The notes: a model not told the origin generated them from the letters alone. DNA of 64,000 bases from Lawsonibacter faecis (GCF_014287675.1 NZ_JACOPQ010000012.1:58774-122773), one strand, 5' to 3'; counted from the first letter of the stretch, positions 33,407 to 41,628 are shown. A program made the numbers and translations.

Positions 33407-34474
33407 TTACAGGGCGGCGATAATCTCGGGCAGGGTCATTTCGGCGGCGAAGCCCAGGTTCTCCAGGGTGCGGCCGCCGTGGATGTAGTCGCGGTCGTTG
33501 ATGGCTCCGGCCACGCCCAAAAACGCCTCCAGCACAGGCATCTCCATACCCAGCCGCCTGGCGACCGACAGCGCGAAGGCGCCGCCGCAGCCGCAGTCCT
33601 CATGGAGATAGCGGTGATCCAGCGCGTAGGGGCCGTCCATGTACTCGTAAAAGGCCCGGAACTCCGGGTACTCGTCCAGATGGTGAATTTTGTGGATGGT
33701 CCCCATGGGGTCCCCGTGGAAGGGGAGTCCCGCAGCCTCAATGACCGCCTTGCGCTCGGCGGCGATCTTGCCGATGCAGTGGACTGCGGAGGGGGTAAAG
33801 GCGTATTTGAAGAGGGAGTACTGATTGCCCTTGTGGTCGATCTCCGCCGCGGAGAGAATGGTGCTGGCCACGTGATTGATGACGTTTCCGGCGTTGATCG
33901 CCCCTTCAAACACGTTTTGGCCCGCGGAGTACTCCACGACGCCCTCCAGCTCCCGGAGGACGATTTCGGTGTCCGATGCGGGCAGGGAGTAGACCTGCCC
34001 CTTCAGGCTCAGCGGCAGGCCGACGGTCACTTCGGCCGGGGCCGACAGACGGCAGGGGCAGAAGTTCCCGTCCTTCTCGGTCAGGGTCACTTTGGCGGTC
34101 ACACCCATCTCCTGAAAGACCCGCCTGAATATGAAGGACCCCAGATTTCCGGGGATGATCAGGATGTGCTGGCCCTCCTCCAAGTAGGGGGCGATGCTGC
34201 GGGCGATCTCCTCGTGGCGGTCGGCGGGTACGTGGACAAAGATGGCCTGGGCGCCGCGGATTGCCGACGCTGTGTCGGAGGTGACCCGGGCGGGGGCGGC
34301 GCAGCCCCGGAGCCTTCCCCGGAGCTGGATGCCGCCCAGCTCCCTCACGGCCGCGAGCTGCCGGGCGAACCGCTCGTCGTCATACAAGGTGACCTCAAAT
34401 CCGCGCATGGTCATCACCGCGGAGACGGTGTGCCCGGTTGCGCCCGCGCCGATTACGGTAATGCGTTCGATCAT
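33407..34474 (-). CDS. Octopine/opine dehydrogenase family protein
   Basis: A 355-residue NAD(P)-dependent dehydrogenase. The N-terminal Rossmann motif is ITVIGAGATGHTVSAVM, and the C-terminal helical domain carries the family signature ALDHRYLHEDC with its conserved histidine and acid. Family members reductively join a 2-oxoacid to an amino acid (opines) or run the reverse, and some act on other 2-hydroxyacid-like substrates. It lies first in the minus-strand set with the flavoprotein and ferredoxin, and is divergent from an anion permease. With the OCD and PrpD proteins it points to an N-substituted amino dicarboxylate as substrate, which is inference. Confidence 0.83.
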   Translation of the reverse strand: MIERITVIGAGATGHTVSAVMTMRGFEVTLYDDERFARQLAAVRELGGIQLRGRLRGCAAPARVTSDTASAIRGAQAIFVHVPADRHEEIARSIAPYLEEGQHILIIPGNLGSFIFRRVFQEMGVTAKVTLTEKDGNFCPCRLSAPAEVTVGLPLSLKGQVYSLPASDTEIVLRELEGVVEYSAGQNVFEGAINAGNVINHVASTILSAAEIDHKGNQYSLFKYAFTPSAVHCIGKIAAERKAVIEAAGLPFHGDPMGTIHKIHHLDEYPEFRAFYEYMDGPYALDHRYLHEDCGCGGAFALSVARRLGMEMPVLEAFLGVAGAINDRDYIHGGRTLENLGFAAEMTLPEIIAAL

Positions 34475-34723
34475 AACTCAACGCTCTCCTAACATCAGTG
34501 GGATAATACGGCTTGCCGTTCCTCCTGCAGCAGCCTTCCGGCCCTGAGCAATTTCAGCGATTCGGGTGTGCGGGCCAAATCGCTGTATTTACAATAAAGC
34601 CTTGGGAGCGTATCGTCCAATGGTTCTTTCTGTTCCCGCGCAAGCAAAAATTCTGATGACTCAAAGGCCGCTTACGGCCGAAAACGGTTAGCGTTTTTTC
34701 TGATGGGTTCTCATCATAAGGTG

Positions 34724-34766
34724 CGATTGGACAATCGGCCCACAGCCTCTTATACTGAATTCAGTA
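34724..34766 (+). promoter_or_regulatory. Promoter of the SLC13-type permease covered by two palindromes
   Basis: TTGGAC (34727-34732), an 18-base spacer and TATACT (34751-34756). The palindrome CGATTG-GA-CAATCG (34724-34737) covers the -35 box, and the perfect 14-bp palindrome TACTGAATTCAGTA (34753-34766) covers the -10 box: a plain repressor layout. The rest of the 441-nt spacer (34475-34915) holds a weak hairpin with a T run at 34681-34699 and no gene that I can see. Confidence 0.55.
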
Positions 34767-34915
34767 CCTCCGGAACAGAGCCATCAGCCCTTGAGCAGCC
34801 CCTTCGATTTTGGACAGTGTGTGCGGATGAATGCTGACCCGAGACCCCCGGCGTGTGTTTTTCCATGTCCCTGCGGGATCCAAGATTAAGTCTGAGGAGA
34901 GCGAGGAAATAAACG

Positions 34916-36403
34916 ATGGCTAATACATTGGCTAATCCAGAAAGCACTTTGAGAAAAAAGAACTCGCCCATGAAGTACGTAAATATTGTTGTAACAATCC
35001 TCCTGATGTTCGGCGTTGGCTTCCTGCCGCCCTTTGCCACCCTGACCCCCGTGGGGATGAGGCTGCTGGGCATCTTTGCCGGCGTTATCTACGGCTATTC
35101 CACCTGCGAAATCGTCTGGCCCTCCCTGCTCGCCATGGTGGCCTTCGGTATCAGCGGCTACACCACCATGAGCGCCGGCATCGCCTCCATGCTGGGCCAC
35201 CCCGTGGTGTTCCAGGTGCTCACCCAGTATTTCGTGGCCGGCGCCATCGTTATCTACGGCTTCGGCAAGTGGTTCGTCCGCTGGTCCCTGTCCCAGAAGA
35301 TGTTTAAGGGGAAGCCCAAGTTCTATACCTGGTGCTTCATGTTCATCTTCATGTGGTCCTGCCTGATTCTGAACGACCTGCCGTTGTCCCTGCTGCTGTA
35401 CGCGGTCTGGAACGACATCGCGGACTCCTGCGGCTACGAGAAAAACAGCACCTTCCGGTACTACGGCTTCTGCGGCATCATGGTCTCCCTCATGCTGGGC
35501 AGCGGCATGATCCCCTACCGGAGCTGGCTGCTGGGCCTGTCGGTCTCCTGGAAGGAGATTTTCGGCGCGCCCATCAACATGGGCATCATGTTCCTGCTGA
35601 CCGCCATCATCGGCACCCTGTTCGTCACCATCTACGTCTATCTGGGCGCCAAGGTCTTCAAGGTGGATTTCAGCATTATGCAGGAATTTGACGTGGAAAA
35701 GCTGGGCGATGAGAGCAAGCATCTCTCCCACCGCATGAAGCGCATCATCAGCGCGTTCGTCATCTCCATGCTGCTGTCCATCTATGGCGGGTCCTTTACC
35801 GGCGGCTTCGCCTCCTTCCTGAACGACACCCTCACCATGGGCGGCCTGTACTGTCTGATAGCGGTTTTGCTGATGGTGCTGCCCAGCGGCGACGGCGACG
35901 GCAAGGCCTGTATCGTCTTTAACGACATCAAGCACTCCGATGCCGCGGTCTCCTGGCCCGTCATCTTCATGGTTGCGACCACCATCCCCCTGGCCTCCGC
36001 CCTGTCCAGCGAGGTGACGGGTGTGATGCCCTGGCTCACCAGCCTGTTCGCCCCCATCTTCGAGGGCCGCAGCGCCGTGTTTATTGTGATCTTCACGATT
36101 ATCGTCATGTTCATCCTGACCAACGTAGGCTCCAACATCGCGTTCGGCACCGCCATGATCCCGGTCATCGCGCCGTTCGTCCTGGCCTCCGGCATGAATC
36201 CCGTCCTGCCCGGCGCGGCCCTCCTGTGGATGGCGAACCTGGGCATGATCCTGCCCGGCGCCTCCGCCCCAGCCTCCATCTTCCACGGGCGCAGCGAAAT
36301 ACCGGACGCCGGACTGAGGACAAAGGTTGTGGTGTTCGCCGGAGCAATCGTGGTGATACTCTCCATCGCCGTTTTCGGCGTCGCGACCATTTTCCTGGGG
36401 TAG
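34916..36403 (+). CDS. SLC13/DASS-type anion permease
   Basis: A 495-residue integral membrane protein with about eleven helices in two repeats. Each repeat ends in a motif of the divalent anion:sodium symporter type: the loop near WSCLILNDLPLSLLLYAVWN in the first half and TNVGSNIAFGTAMIPVIAPF in the second, where SNT-like residues bind sodium and carboxylate. The family takes up succinate, citrate, malate, tartrate or sulfate. A GAGGA site precedes the ATG. Divergent from the opine dehydrogenase-like gene, it is the probable uptake system for the carboxylate handled by the cluster. Confidence 0.82.
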   Translation: MANTLANPESTLRKKNSPMKYVNIVVTILLMFGVGFLPPFATLTPVGMRLLGIFAGVIYGYSTCEIVWPSLLAMVAFGISGYTTMSAGIASMLGHPVVFQVLTQYFVAGAIVIYGFGKWFVRWSLSQKMFKGKPKFYTWCFMFIFMWSCLILNDLPLSLLLYAVWNDIADSCGYEKNSTFRYYGFCGIMVSLMLGSGMIPYRSWLLGLSVSWKEIFGAPINMGIMFLLTAIIGTLFVTIYVYLGAKVFKVDFSIMQEFDVEKLGDESKHLSHRMKRIISAFVISMLLSIYGGSFTGGFASFLNDTLTMGGLYCLIAVLLMVLPSGDGDGKACIVFNDIKHSDAAVSWPVIFMVATTIPLASALSSEVTGVMPWLTSLFAPIFEGRSAVFIVIFTIIVMFILTNVGSNIAFGTAMIPVIAPFVLASGMNPVLPGAALLWMANLGMILPGASAPASIFHGRSEIPDAGLRTKVVVFAGAIVVILSIAVFGVATIFLG

Positions 36404-36446
36404 GGACTGATACAGCCCTCTGCCCCGCAGTGCGTCAACCGATTGT

Positions 36447-36484
36447 AAAAAGGACCTCTCCGAAGCTTCGGAGAGGTCCTTTTT
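36447..36484. terminator. Bidirectional terminator
   Basis: AAAAAGGACCTCTCCGAAG pairs with its exact complement, giving a 19-bp palindrome with A- and T-runs. It ends the permease gene and the convergent CmpB-type gene. Confidence 0.9.
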
Positions 36485-36514
36485 ACGATTAATATGTTCC
36501 GAGGGTCCGTTTGC

Positions 36515-37822
36515 TCAGTCCGTCTGAATTGCATTGGGGTAAATCCGCTCCATCTTCGCGTCGCCGTAGTGTTCGTCCATATATGCCTCCCAGGCGGAGC
36601 CGGCACCCTGGCCCGCCGCCCGGGTATTGTACCGGGCCAGGGCCAGACAGCTGACGGCCATATTGCAGACCATAAACACGATCAGCGCCCACGAGAGGAC
36701 CTTGCCGGCCACCATGGGTATTTTTTCAATCCATGCGGAGATGCGGGGATATACCACCCGGAACCACACCACGGCGGCAAAGCCCCAGAAAAAGCAGTAA
36801 AGGAGATTGATGCGCCCGCCCAGGTTAAAGGGGATGGCGCTGTAATCCCAGAAGACGGTGCCGAACACCACCTCGGTAAAGACACTGCACAGATACTCAT
36901 ACGCGCCGCCAAGGAAGGTGCCGGCGAGAAAAAGGAAGCGGTCAGAGCGGTCCTTATATTTGTAGAGCAGCAGCGTGGCCAGGGCCATGGCCAGCCCCCA
37001 CACAATGCTGAACGGCCCCCACACCACACTGCTCCGGCTCATCCAGACTCCGGCGGTCACCCGGCAGAAAACGGTCTCGGTGATATCCCCCAAAAAGGCG
37101 CCTATGAAGAACAACAGCACGATTTTATAAAAACTGCACCCCTGGGCGAATACGGTGCTCTTTTCCTTTTTCCCCGCCCGGACGAATTGGGCCTCCGGGT
37201 GGGCGCTGACGATTCTCCGCTCGGCCCGCCCCACAATCCAGTGCCCCATCCGCACGGCCAGCGCTTCCAGCCGGTTTCCGACGGCCTCCACCGGGGGCAG
37301 CTTATGTACGGTTCCGCTCAGGGCCAGGGCGGAGCCGAGCGCGTCGATAACCAGCAGACCCAGCAGCACCCAGACAAGAACCTTGCCGACAAGGCCGGGC
37401 AGCAGACCGTAGAGCCACACCAGCAGCGGATTGCCCCACTGGATTGCAGCCAGCCCTAAAACGCCCCACAGGACGGAGGCGCTCACACAGATATAGCCGT
37501 CCAGGTTCCACCGGCGGCCTGAGTAGTCCCACCAGCGGGTGTGGGTGATTCTTTCCAGCAGATGCCCGGCGATCCACTCCACCACCGTGGCATAGATGGC
37601 GCTGCCCAGGAACAGGAAGAGCCAGTTGCCCCTCAGCTCCTGCAGACCCGCCGTGATGACGACTCCGGCAACGCCGTAGACCGCGCAGAGAGGGCCGAAG
37701 AGGGCGGAGCGGTCCACATAGCGCCGCTGTCGCACGGCGGCGGTTCCGGTCTCAAGCACCCACCCCAGGAATGAGTAGCAGAAGAATAAAAATGCGATCT
37801 GGTAAGATGACACGGCACTCAC
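36515..37822 (-). CDS. Doubled CmpB-type (PF06541) membrane protein
   Basis: A 435-residue polytopic protein. Two copies of the 'putative ABC transporter permease' CmpB-like domain are fused: one at about 5-165 (FFCYSFLGWVLETG...RSALFGPLCAVYGV...WDYSGRRWNLDGYI) and one at about 225-390 (FFIGAFLGDITETVFCR...RSSVVWGPFSIVWGL...WDYSAIPFNLGGRI). Each has the family's order of Trp/Glu, GP.(C/I)..YG and WDYS..P/RWN motifs. The usual gene encodes a single copy. No ATPase is nearby, and function of the family is not established. Start ATG 37822; it stands alone between terminators. Confidence 0.82.
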   Translation of the reverse strand: MSAVSSYQIAFLFFCYSFLGWVLETGTAAVRQRRYVDRSALFGPLCAVYGVAGVVITAGLQELRGNWLFLFLGSAIYATVVEWIAGHLLERITHTRWWDYSGRRWNLDGYICVSASVLWGVLGLAAIQWGNPLLVWLYGLLPGLVGKVLVWVLLGLLVIDALGSALALSGTVHKLPPVEAVGNRLEALAVRMGHWIVGRAERRIVSAHPEAQFVRAGKKEKSTVFAQGCSFYKIVLLFFIGAFLGDITETVFCRVTAGVWMSRSSVVWGPFSIVWGLAMALATLLLYKYKDRSDRFLFLAGTFLGGAYEYLCSVFTEVVFGTVFWDYSAIPFNLGGRINLLYCFFWGFAAVVWFRVVYPRISAWIEKIPMVAGKVLSWALIVFMVCNMAVSCLALARYNTRAAGQGAGSAWEAYMDEHYGDAKMERIYPNAIQTD

Positions 37823-38037
37823 AACGCTCTCTGTCTATCTAAAATAAAGGATATTTTCGAAACCCGGATATTAAGTATACCACAGGCTGCCAAACAAGTA
37901 CATGAAAACAGCGCGGACAGGCACGGGAGCGTGACCGGGCTGGCGGACGACCTTAGAGTGCCGCCCGGGGAGGAGGGACACAAGCAGATGGGCTGGGTGC
38001 GCATGTGACGCCTGTCCCCATTCACATTACTTACATG

Positions 38038-38409
38038 TCAAGGATTCAAGAGCAATCCAACCGCTAGCCATAGGATGCACAACCAGACTGCTATGATTGG
38101 AATCGTAAAATACCATTTCTTTGGCCTGCCGTTCTCCCATAGCCCTTTCGCTTCCTCCCGAAACTGCCAAAGCGTTTCTTTTGGAATAAGCCTGATGATC
38201 AAAGCAATTAAGGCGGGCAGTAGAATGATATCATCGAGATAGCCCAATACGGGTATGAAATCAGGGATGAGATCTACCGGGGAGAGGGCATAGGCAACCG
38301 TTATTGCAGCAAGTATTTTTGGGAAAACGGGGGTCTCCTTGCTTTTTAGGCATAAATACAGGGCGGGAATGTCAGTTTTCAGCTGCTTTGCTCTCTCTTT
38401 TAGGTCCAT
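38038..38409 (-). CDS. YkvA/DUF1232 family membrane protein
   Basis: A 123-residue protein with the DUF1232 core ALSPVDLIPDFIPVLGYLDDIILLPAL, preceded by a short amphipathic start and followed by a C-terminal hydrophobic helix (IPIIAVWLCILWLAVGLLL). The family is widespread and of unknown function. Its base composition is distinctly lower in GC than the neighbours, and the codon choice is more relaxed, so it may be a recent arrival. The 215-nt spacer upstream, to 37822, contains nothing I can assign. Confidence 0.82.
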   Translation of the reverse strand: MDLKERAKQLKTDIPALYLCLKSKETPVFPKILAAITVAYALSPVDLIPDFIPVLGYLDDIILLPALIALIIRLIPKETLWQFREEAKGLWENGRPKKWYFTIPIIAVWLCILWLAVGLLLNP

Positions 38410-38570
38410 TTACCTGTTTCCCCAATCAGAAGATGTCAAGTTCACCGTGACGGCCGTACTTCTTTTCTAATATTAGCATGCAGACATCCGTCTCTCAAGA
38501 GAGAATTCGAACCGGCGCGGCGGCGTTCGTACCCGCGCTGCTGGGTCGGGGAGGAGCGCAGGCATAGAGC

Positions 38571-38608
38571 AAGCCCCCGTCCCGGAGCACAATCCGGGAC
38601 GGGGGCTT
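38571..38608 (-). terminator. Terminator of the cold shock gene
   Basis: AAGCCCCCGTCCCGGA, six-base loop, exact complement. It lies 19 nt past the stop codon on the minus strand. A clear T run is missing after the stem. Confidence 0.65.
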
Positions 38609-38626
38609 ATCTTACAATTATGCGCC

Positions 38627-38839
38627 TCAGGCGGCGCAGACGTTAATCGCGCGCAGCTTGCGGCTGTCCTTGGGGTCGGTCTCGGTGTCATAGGTGACCT
38701 TCTGGCCCTCGGAGAGCGTCTTGAAGCCGTTGCCCTGGATGGCGGAAAAGTGGACAAACACCTCGCTGCCGTTGGCGTCGTTGGCGATAAAGCCGAATCC
38801 CTTTTCCTCATTAAACCATTTCACAGTACCATTATTCAT
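38627..38839 (-). CDS. Cold shock protein, CspA family
   Basis: A 70-residue single cold-shock domain. The RNA-binding motifs are GFGFIAND (RNP1, usually KGFGFI) and VFVHFSAI (RNP2), in the right order after the opening TVKWFNEEKG. Such proteins bind single-stranded RNA and melt hairpins. The length is normal (66-70). An AGGAGG site precedes the ATG. The spacer ahead holds its promoter inside an inverted repeat. Single gene with its own terminator. Confidence 0.95.
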   Translation of the reverse strand: MNNGTVKWFNEEKGFGFIANDANGSEVFVHFSAIQGNGFKTLSEGQKVTYDTETDPKDSRKLRAINVCAA

Positions 38840-38873
38840 GATGATACCTCCTAAAAAATGTTATTCCAGTGCA

Positions 38874-38927
38874 AAAATAAAAGCCACAGAAATATAAGTC
38901 AAAATGGAAATTGACTTACAAATCTGT
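38874..38927 (-). promoter_or_regulatory. Promoter of the cold shock gene inside a palindrome
   Basis: On the minus strand TTGACT (38902-38897), 17-base spacer, TATTTT (38879-38874), 35 nt before the ATG. The -35 box forms part of a larger inverted repeat: TAAGTCAA (38895-38902) / TTGACTTA (38911-38918), with an outer ACAGA/TCTGT pair at about 38886 and 38923. Confidence 0.55.
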
Positions 38928-39021
38928 AGCAATCAATCAGTACATTTAGAATACTTCTCCAGTATGCGCGCCCACGGCCGGATTGTCAAGAAGTATTTTT
39001 TCCCGGGAGGGAGATAGTCTA

Positions 39022-39294
39022 TCAGACGGGCTTTAAACTGTAATGATACTCAAGTATGTAGTCCGCCCTTAATGTACATTTTGGCAGAGAGAACAGACGG
39101 AAGGGCGTGCTCAACCCCCTGAGGCACAACTCCTTTTCCACTCTGACTCGTACCATATCGTCAATAGCGGCCTTGTTCTGCCGAATGGCCTCGCGCAGTT
39201 CCCGCCAGGTGTCCACAAGATAACGCGGCAGCAAGACCAAAACGCTGATACTGTTTACTTCGCTGCTGTTTTTATCCGTACCGCAGTCAAACAT
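39022..39294 (-). CDS. Short open frame, possible gene fragment
   Basis: A 90-residue frame with lower GC than its surroundings. The ATG has no ribosome binding site, and the frame stays open for 21 more codons upstream, with plausible protein-like sequence but no start, until a TAG at 39358-39360. This looks like the remnant of a longer gene whose 5' end is gone. A charged helix (TWRELREAIRQNKAAIDDMV) is the only feature. I do not recognise it. It lies near a tRNA gene, a common landing site for integrating elements. Confidence 0.3.
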   Translation of the reverse strand: MFDCGTDKNSSEVNSISVLVLLPRYLVDTWRELREAIRQNKAAIDDMVRVRVEKELCLRGLSTPFRLFSLPKCTLRADYILEYHYSLKPV

Positions 39295-39597
39295 GGGTGT
39301 GTCAATCCGCGCAACCAGCCTGTCTATAAATGAGTATTTCGTTTTATCAAAACCTTTCTATTATCCGGGATAGATTTGTCCAAGTATACATCATCTCCTG
39401 GGGCGAAAGATGGACATTTTATGAACAGACCTTTGCGGACGTCTAATCTGGGTGTTCCGGTGTGGTGCGGAGAGAGCGCCGGGAACTGCCTGTGCAGATG
39501 GAGTTCCGCTGCTTTCCGTATTGCTGCTTTAGGCCCCCAATGCCGCCCGAAACCGTGACGGGCCGTGCTTTACAAAACTGGATAAAGCCATAACAAA
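39295..39597. other. Spacer with nothing assignable
   Basis: About 300 nt of mixed composition between the short fragment and the tRNA terminator. Frames here have no credible start, and I see no repeat or att-like duplicate of the tRNA 3' end. Confidence 0.4.
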
Positions 39598-39630
39598 AGC
39601 CCCTGCAACCATTGCGGTTACAGGGGCTTA
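39598..39630 (-). terminator. Terminator of tRNA-Val
   Basis: On the minus strand, AAGCCCCTG...CAGGGGCTT with an internal ACC/GGT pair, followed by TTTGTT. It begins four bases past the tRNA CCA end. Confidence 0.85.
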
Positions 39631-39633
39631 GCT

Positions 39634-39709
39634 TGGTGGACGATACAGGACTTGAACCTGTGACCTCCCGCACGTCAAGCGGATGCTCTACCAGCTGAGC
39701 TAATCGTCC
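39634..39709 (-). tRNA. tRNA-Val(GAC)
   Basis: A 76-nt cloverleaf on the minus strand. The acceptor stem GGACGAT pairs with ATCGTCC; the D arm contains AGCTCAGCTGGTAGAGC; the anticodon loop TTGACGT lies in the stem CCGC/GCGG, giving anticodon GAC (valine, GUC codons); the T arm has GGTTCAAGTCC. CCA is encoded. The frame seen over it on the same strand is a by-product. Confidence 0.95.
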
Positions 39710-39884
39710 AAACGGCGAAGTTTATTATACCCAGAAGTGCGCCGTTTGTCAACAGTTTTTTCTGAGAAGCAAAAACTGATTTCTATTTTCTGTCTGGGGG
39801 AAGCAGCGATGACGGAAACCCGGGGTGGTAAAATTCCTGCGTACCTGTTATACTGGCAGAAAAACCAAAAAGGGGATATCAGCA

Positions 39885-40715
39885 ATGCTCTATGAACAGT
39901 TTGGCCGCACCGAACTCCATTCCCGCCTTCCCGAGAGCGGCACGGAGATCAGGCTCACCGCCTACGCGCGGCCCCGCAGCGGCCTTCTGGCCGACGGCGG
40001 GGAGCGCTGGGCGGTGCTTATCCTGCCCGGCGGCGGGTATCAGGTGACCGCCCCCACCGAGGGCGAGCCGGTGGCGCTGGCGTTTCTGAACGCGGGAATC
40101 CAGGCCTTTGTGCTGGACTACAGCGTGCTGCCCGCCCGCTGGCCCCAGCAGCTTCTGGAGGCCGCCGCAGCCCTGGCCTTTATCCGGAGGAACGCCGAAA
40201 AGTACGGCGTCAGGCCGGACAGAATAGCGGTCTGCGGCTTCTCAGCCGGGGGCCACCTGGCCGGGTGCCTTGCAAACCTCTGGGGCGACGGCGTCATCCA
40301 TGAGACCCTGGGTCTCGCTCCGGGCGAGGCCCGGCCCGACGCGGCCATCCTCTGCTACCCTGTCGTCACCGCCGGAGCTTACGCAATCCGGGAGTGCTTC
40401 ACCCGGCTCACCGGCATGGAGAAGCTGCCCCCGGAGCTGGAGAAGCTCTCTCTGGAGGAGAGCGTCACGGCGAAAAATCCGCCCACCTTCCTCTGGTCCA
40501 CCGACATGGACGCCACCGTCCCGGTGGAGAATACCATGCTCTACGCCTGGGCCCTGCGCCGCAAGGGTGTGAGCGTGGAGACGCATATTTATAACAGAGG
40601 CCCCCACGCCATGGGCATCGCCACCGCCGAGTCCGCCGGCACGGCGGAGTATACCGACGAGCGGGCGGCCACCTGGCAGCCCCTGGCCGCCTCCTGGCTG
40701 AAGACGCTTCATTAA
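39885..40715 (+). CDS. Alpha/beta hydrolase, acetyl-esterase type
   Basis: A 276-residue esterase. The oxyanion-hole motif LPGGGYQ and the nucleophile elbow VCGFSAGGH (GxSxG) are clear; the acid is probably Asp in STDMDATVPV and the base His in NRGPHAMG near the C-terminus. This BD-FAE/acetylxylan-esterase-like group removes acetyl groups from sugars or peptides. No signal peptide, so intracellular. ATG 39885 with GGGGAT upstream. It is followed 16 nt later by a FabG-like reductase. Confidence 0.83.
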   Translation: MLYEQFGRTELHSRLPESGTEIRLTAYARPRSGLLADGGERWAVLILPGGGYQVTAPTEGEPVALAFLNAGIQAFVLDYSVLPARWPQQLLEAAAALAFIRRNAEKYGVRPDRIAVCGFSAGGHLAGCLANLWGDGVIHETLGLAPGEARPDAAILCYPVVTAGAYAIRECFTRLTGMEKLPPELEKLSLEESVTAKNPPTFLWSTDMDATVPVENTMLYAWALRRKGVSVETHIYNRGPHAMGIATAESAGTAEYTDERAATWQPLAASWLKTLH

Positions 40716-40731
40716 GGTGGGAGGGAGTGCC

Positions 40732-41472
40732 ATGACCAGACAGAAATCCGTCCTTATCACCGGCGCCTCCCGGGGAATCGGGGCGGAGACCGCCCGCGTC
40801 TTCGCCGCCGCCGGGTACGCAGTGGCGGTGAACTACCACCGCAGCGAGGCCGCCGCCCTGGCGCTGGTGGACGAGCTGACCGCCGCGGGGCACACTGCCC
40901 TGGCCGTCAAGGCGGACGTGTCCGACGCCGCACAGGTCCGGAATATGGTTGACAATGTGTTGGAGATATTTTGTCAACTTGACATTCTGGTATGCAATGC
41001 GGGAATTTCTTGGGAGGGGCTGCTTACGGAGATGACGGAGGAGGAGTGGCGGAGGGTGTTCGCGGTGAATGTGGACGGCGTGTTCCACTGCTGCGCCGCC
41101 GTGCTGCCCCGCTTCATCCACGGCAAGGCGGGAAAGATAATCACTGTGTCCTCCATGTGGGGGCAGGCGGGGGCCTCCTGCGAAGTGGCCTACTCGGCCG
41201 CAAAGGCTGCGGTTATCGGCTTTTCCAAGGCTCTGGCGAAGGAGGTAGGCCCCTCGGGAATCACGGTGAACTGTGTGGCTCCGGGAGTCATCGACACGGA
41301 GATGAATGCCCATCTCTCCCCCCGGGACCTGAACGCGCTGCGGGAGGAGACCCCGCTGGAGCGGATCGGGACGGCCCGGGATGTGGCCGAAAGCATTCTC
41401 TTTTTGGCCTCGGAGGGGGCGGATTTTCTCACGGGGCAGGTGCTCTGCCCCAATGGGGGACTCGTGGTATAA
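40732..41472 (+). CDS. Short-chain dehydrogenase, FabG-like
   Basis: A 246-residue SDR. The cofactor motif is TGASRGIGAE, the NAG motif is VCNAGIS, the catalytic Ser lies in VSSMWGQAG, and Tyr/Lys in YSAAKAAVIG. Arg/His residues after the first strand (NYHRSE) suggest NADPH use. The family includes 3-oxoacyl-ACP reductase and many sugar or alcohol dehydrogenases; the isolated setting next to an esterase argues against assuming fatty acid synthesis. ATG 40732 with GGGAGG; GTG 40717 is an upstream alternative. Confidence 0.82.
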   Translation: MTRQKSVLITGASRGIGAETARVFAAAGYAVAVNYHRSEAAALALVDELTAAGHTALAVKADVSDAAQVRNMVDNVLEIFCQLDILVCNAGISWEGLLTEMTEEEWRRVFAVNVDGVFHCCAAVLPRFIHGKAGKIITVSSMWGQAGASCEVAYSAAKAAVIGFSKALAKEVGPSGITVNCVAPGVIDTEMNAHLSPRDLNALREETPLERIGTARDVAESILFLASEGADFLTGQVLCPNGGLVV

Positions 41473-41488
41473 CCCTACAAAACGAGAA

Positions 41489-41606
41489 AATTGGTGAAAA
41501 TAGTGGAATAATTGGTGAAAAGCCATTAAAAACAGGAACCCTGATTGCATGCTGTTGTGCAATTAGGGGGTTGACAATTTTGAGGACGGCACTTATAATT
41601 GTCAAC
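41489..41606 (+). promoter_or_regulatory. Near-perfect sigma-A promoter of the liv operon, inside repeats
   Basis: TTGACA (41571-41576), 17-base spacer, TATAAT (41594-41599). Three further structures surround it: a 12-bp direct repeat AATTGGTGAAAA at 41489-41500 and 41510-41521 (21-base period); a stem CCCTGATTGCA (41539-41549) / TGCAATTAGGG (41558-41568) ending two bases before the -35 box; and a 10-bp inverted repeat GTTGACAATT (41570-41579) / AATTGTCAAC (41597-41606) that covers both promoter boxes. Confidence 0.85.
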
Positions 41607-41628
41607 AACCTTAAAGGAGGTACTTGAA

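Noticed and set aside
39443..39673. A 76-codon minus-strand frame ending over the tRNA
   Set aside because: Its start reads MREVTGSSPVSST, the well-known false translation of a tRNA gene.
39885..41472. Esterase and FabG-like genes as part of the liv operon
   Set aside because: A complete promoter with operators lies between them and the liv genes, so they are a separate unit.
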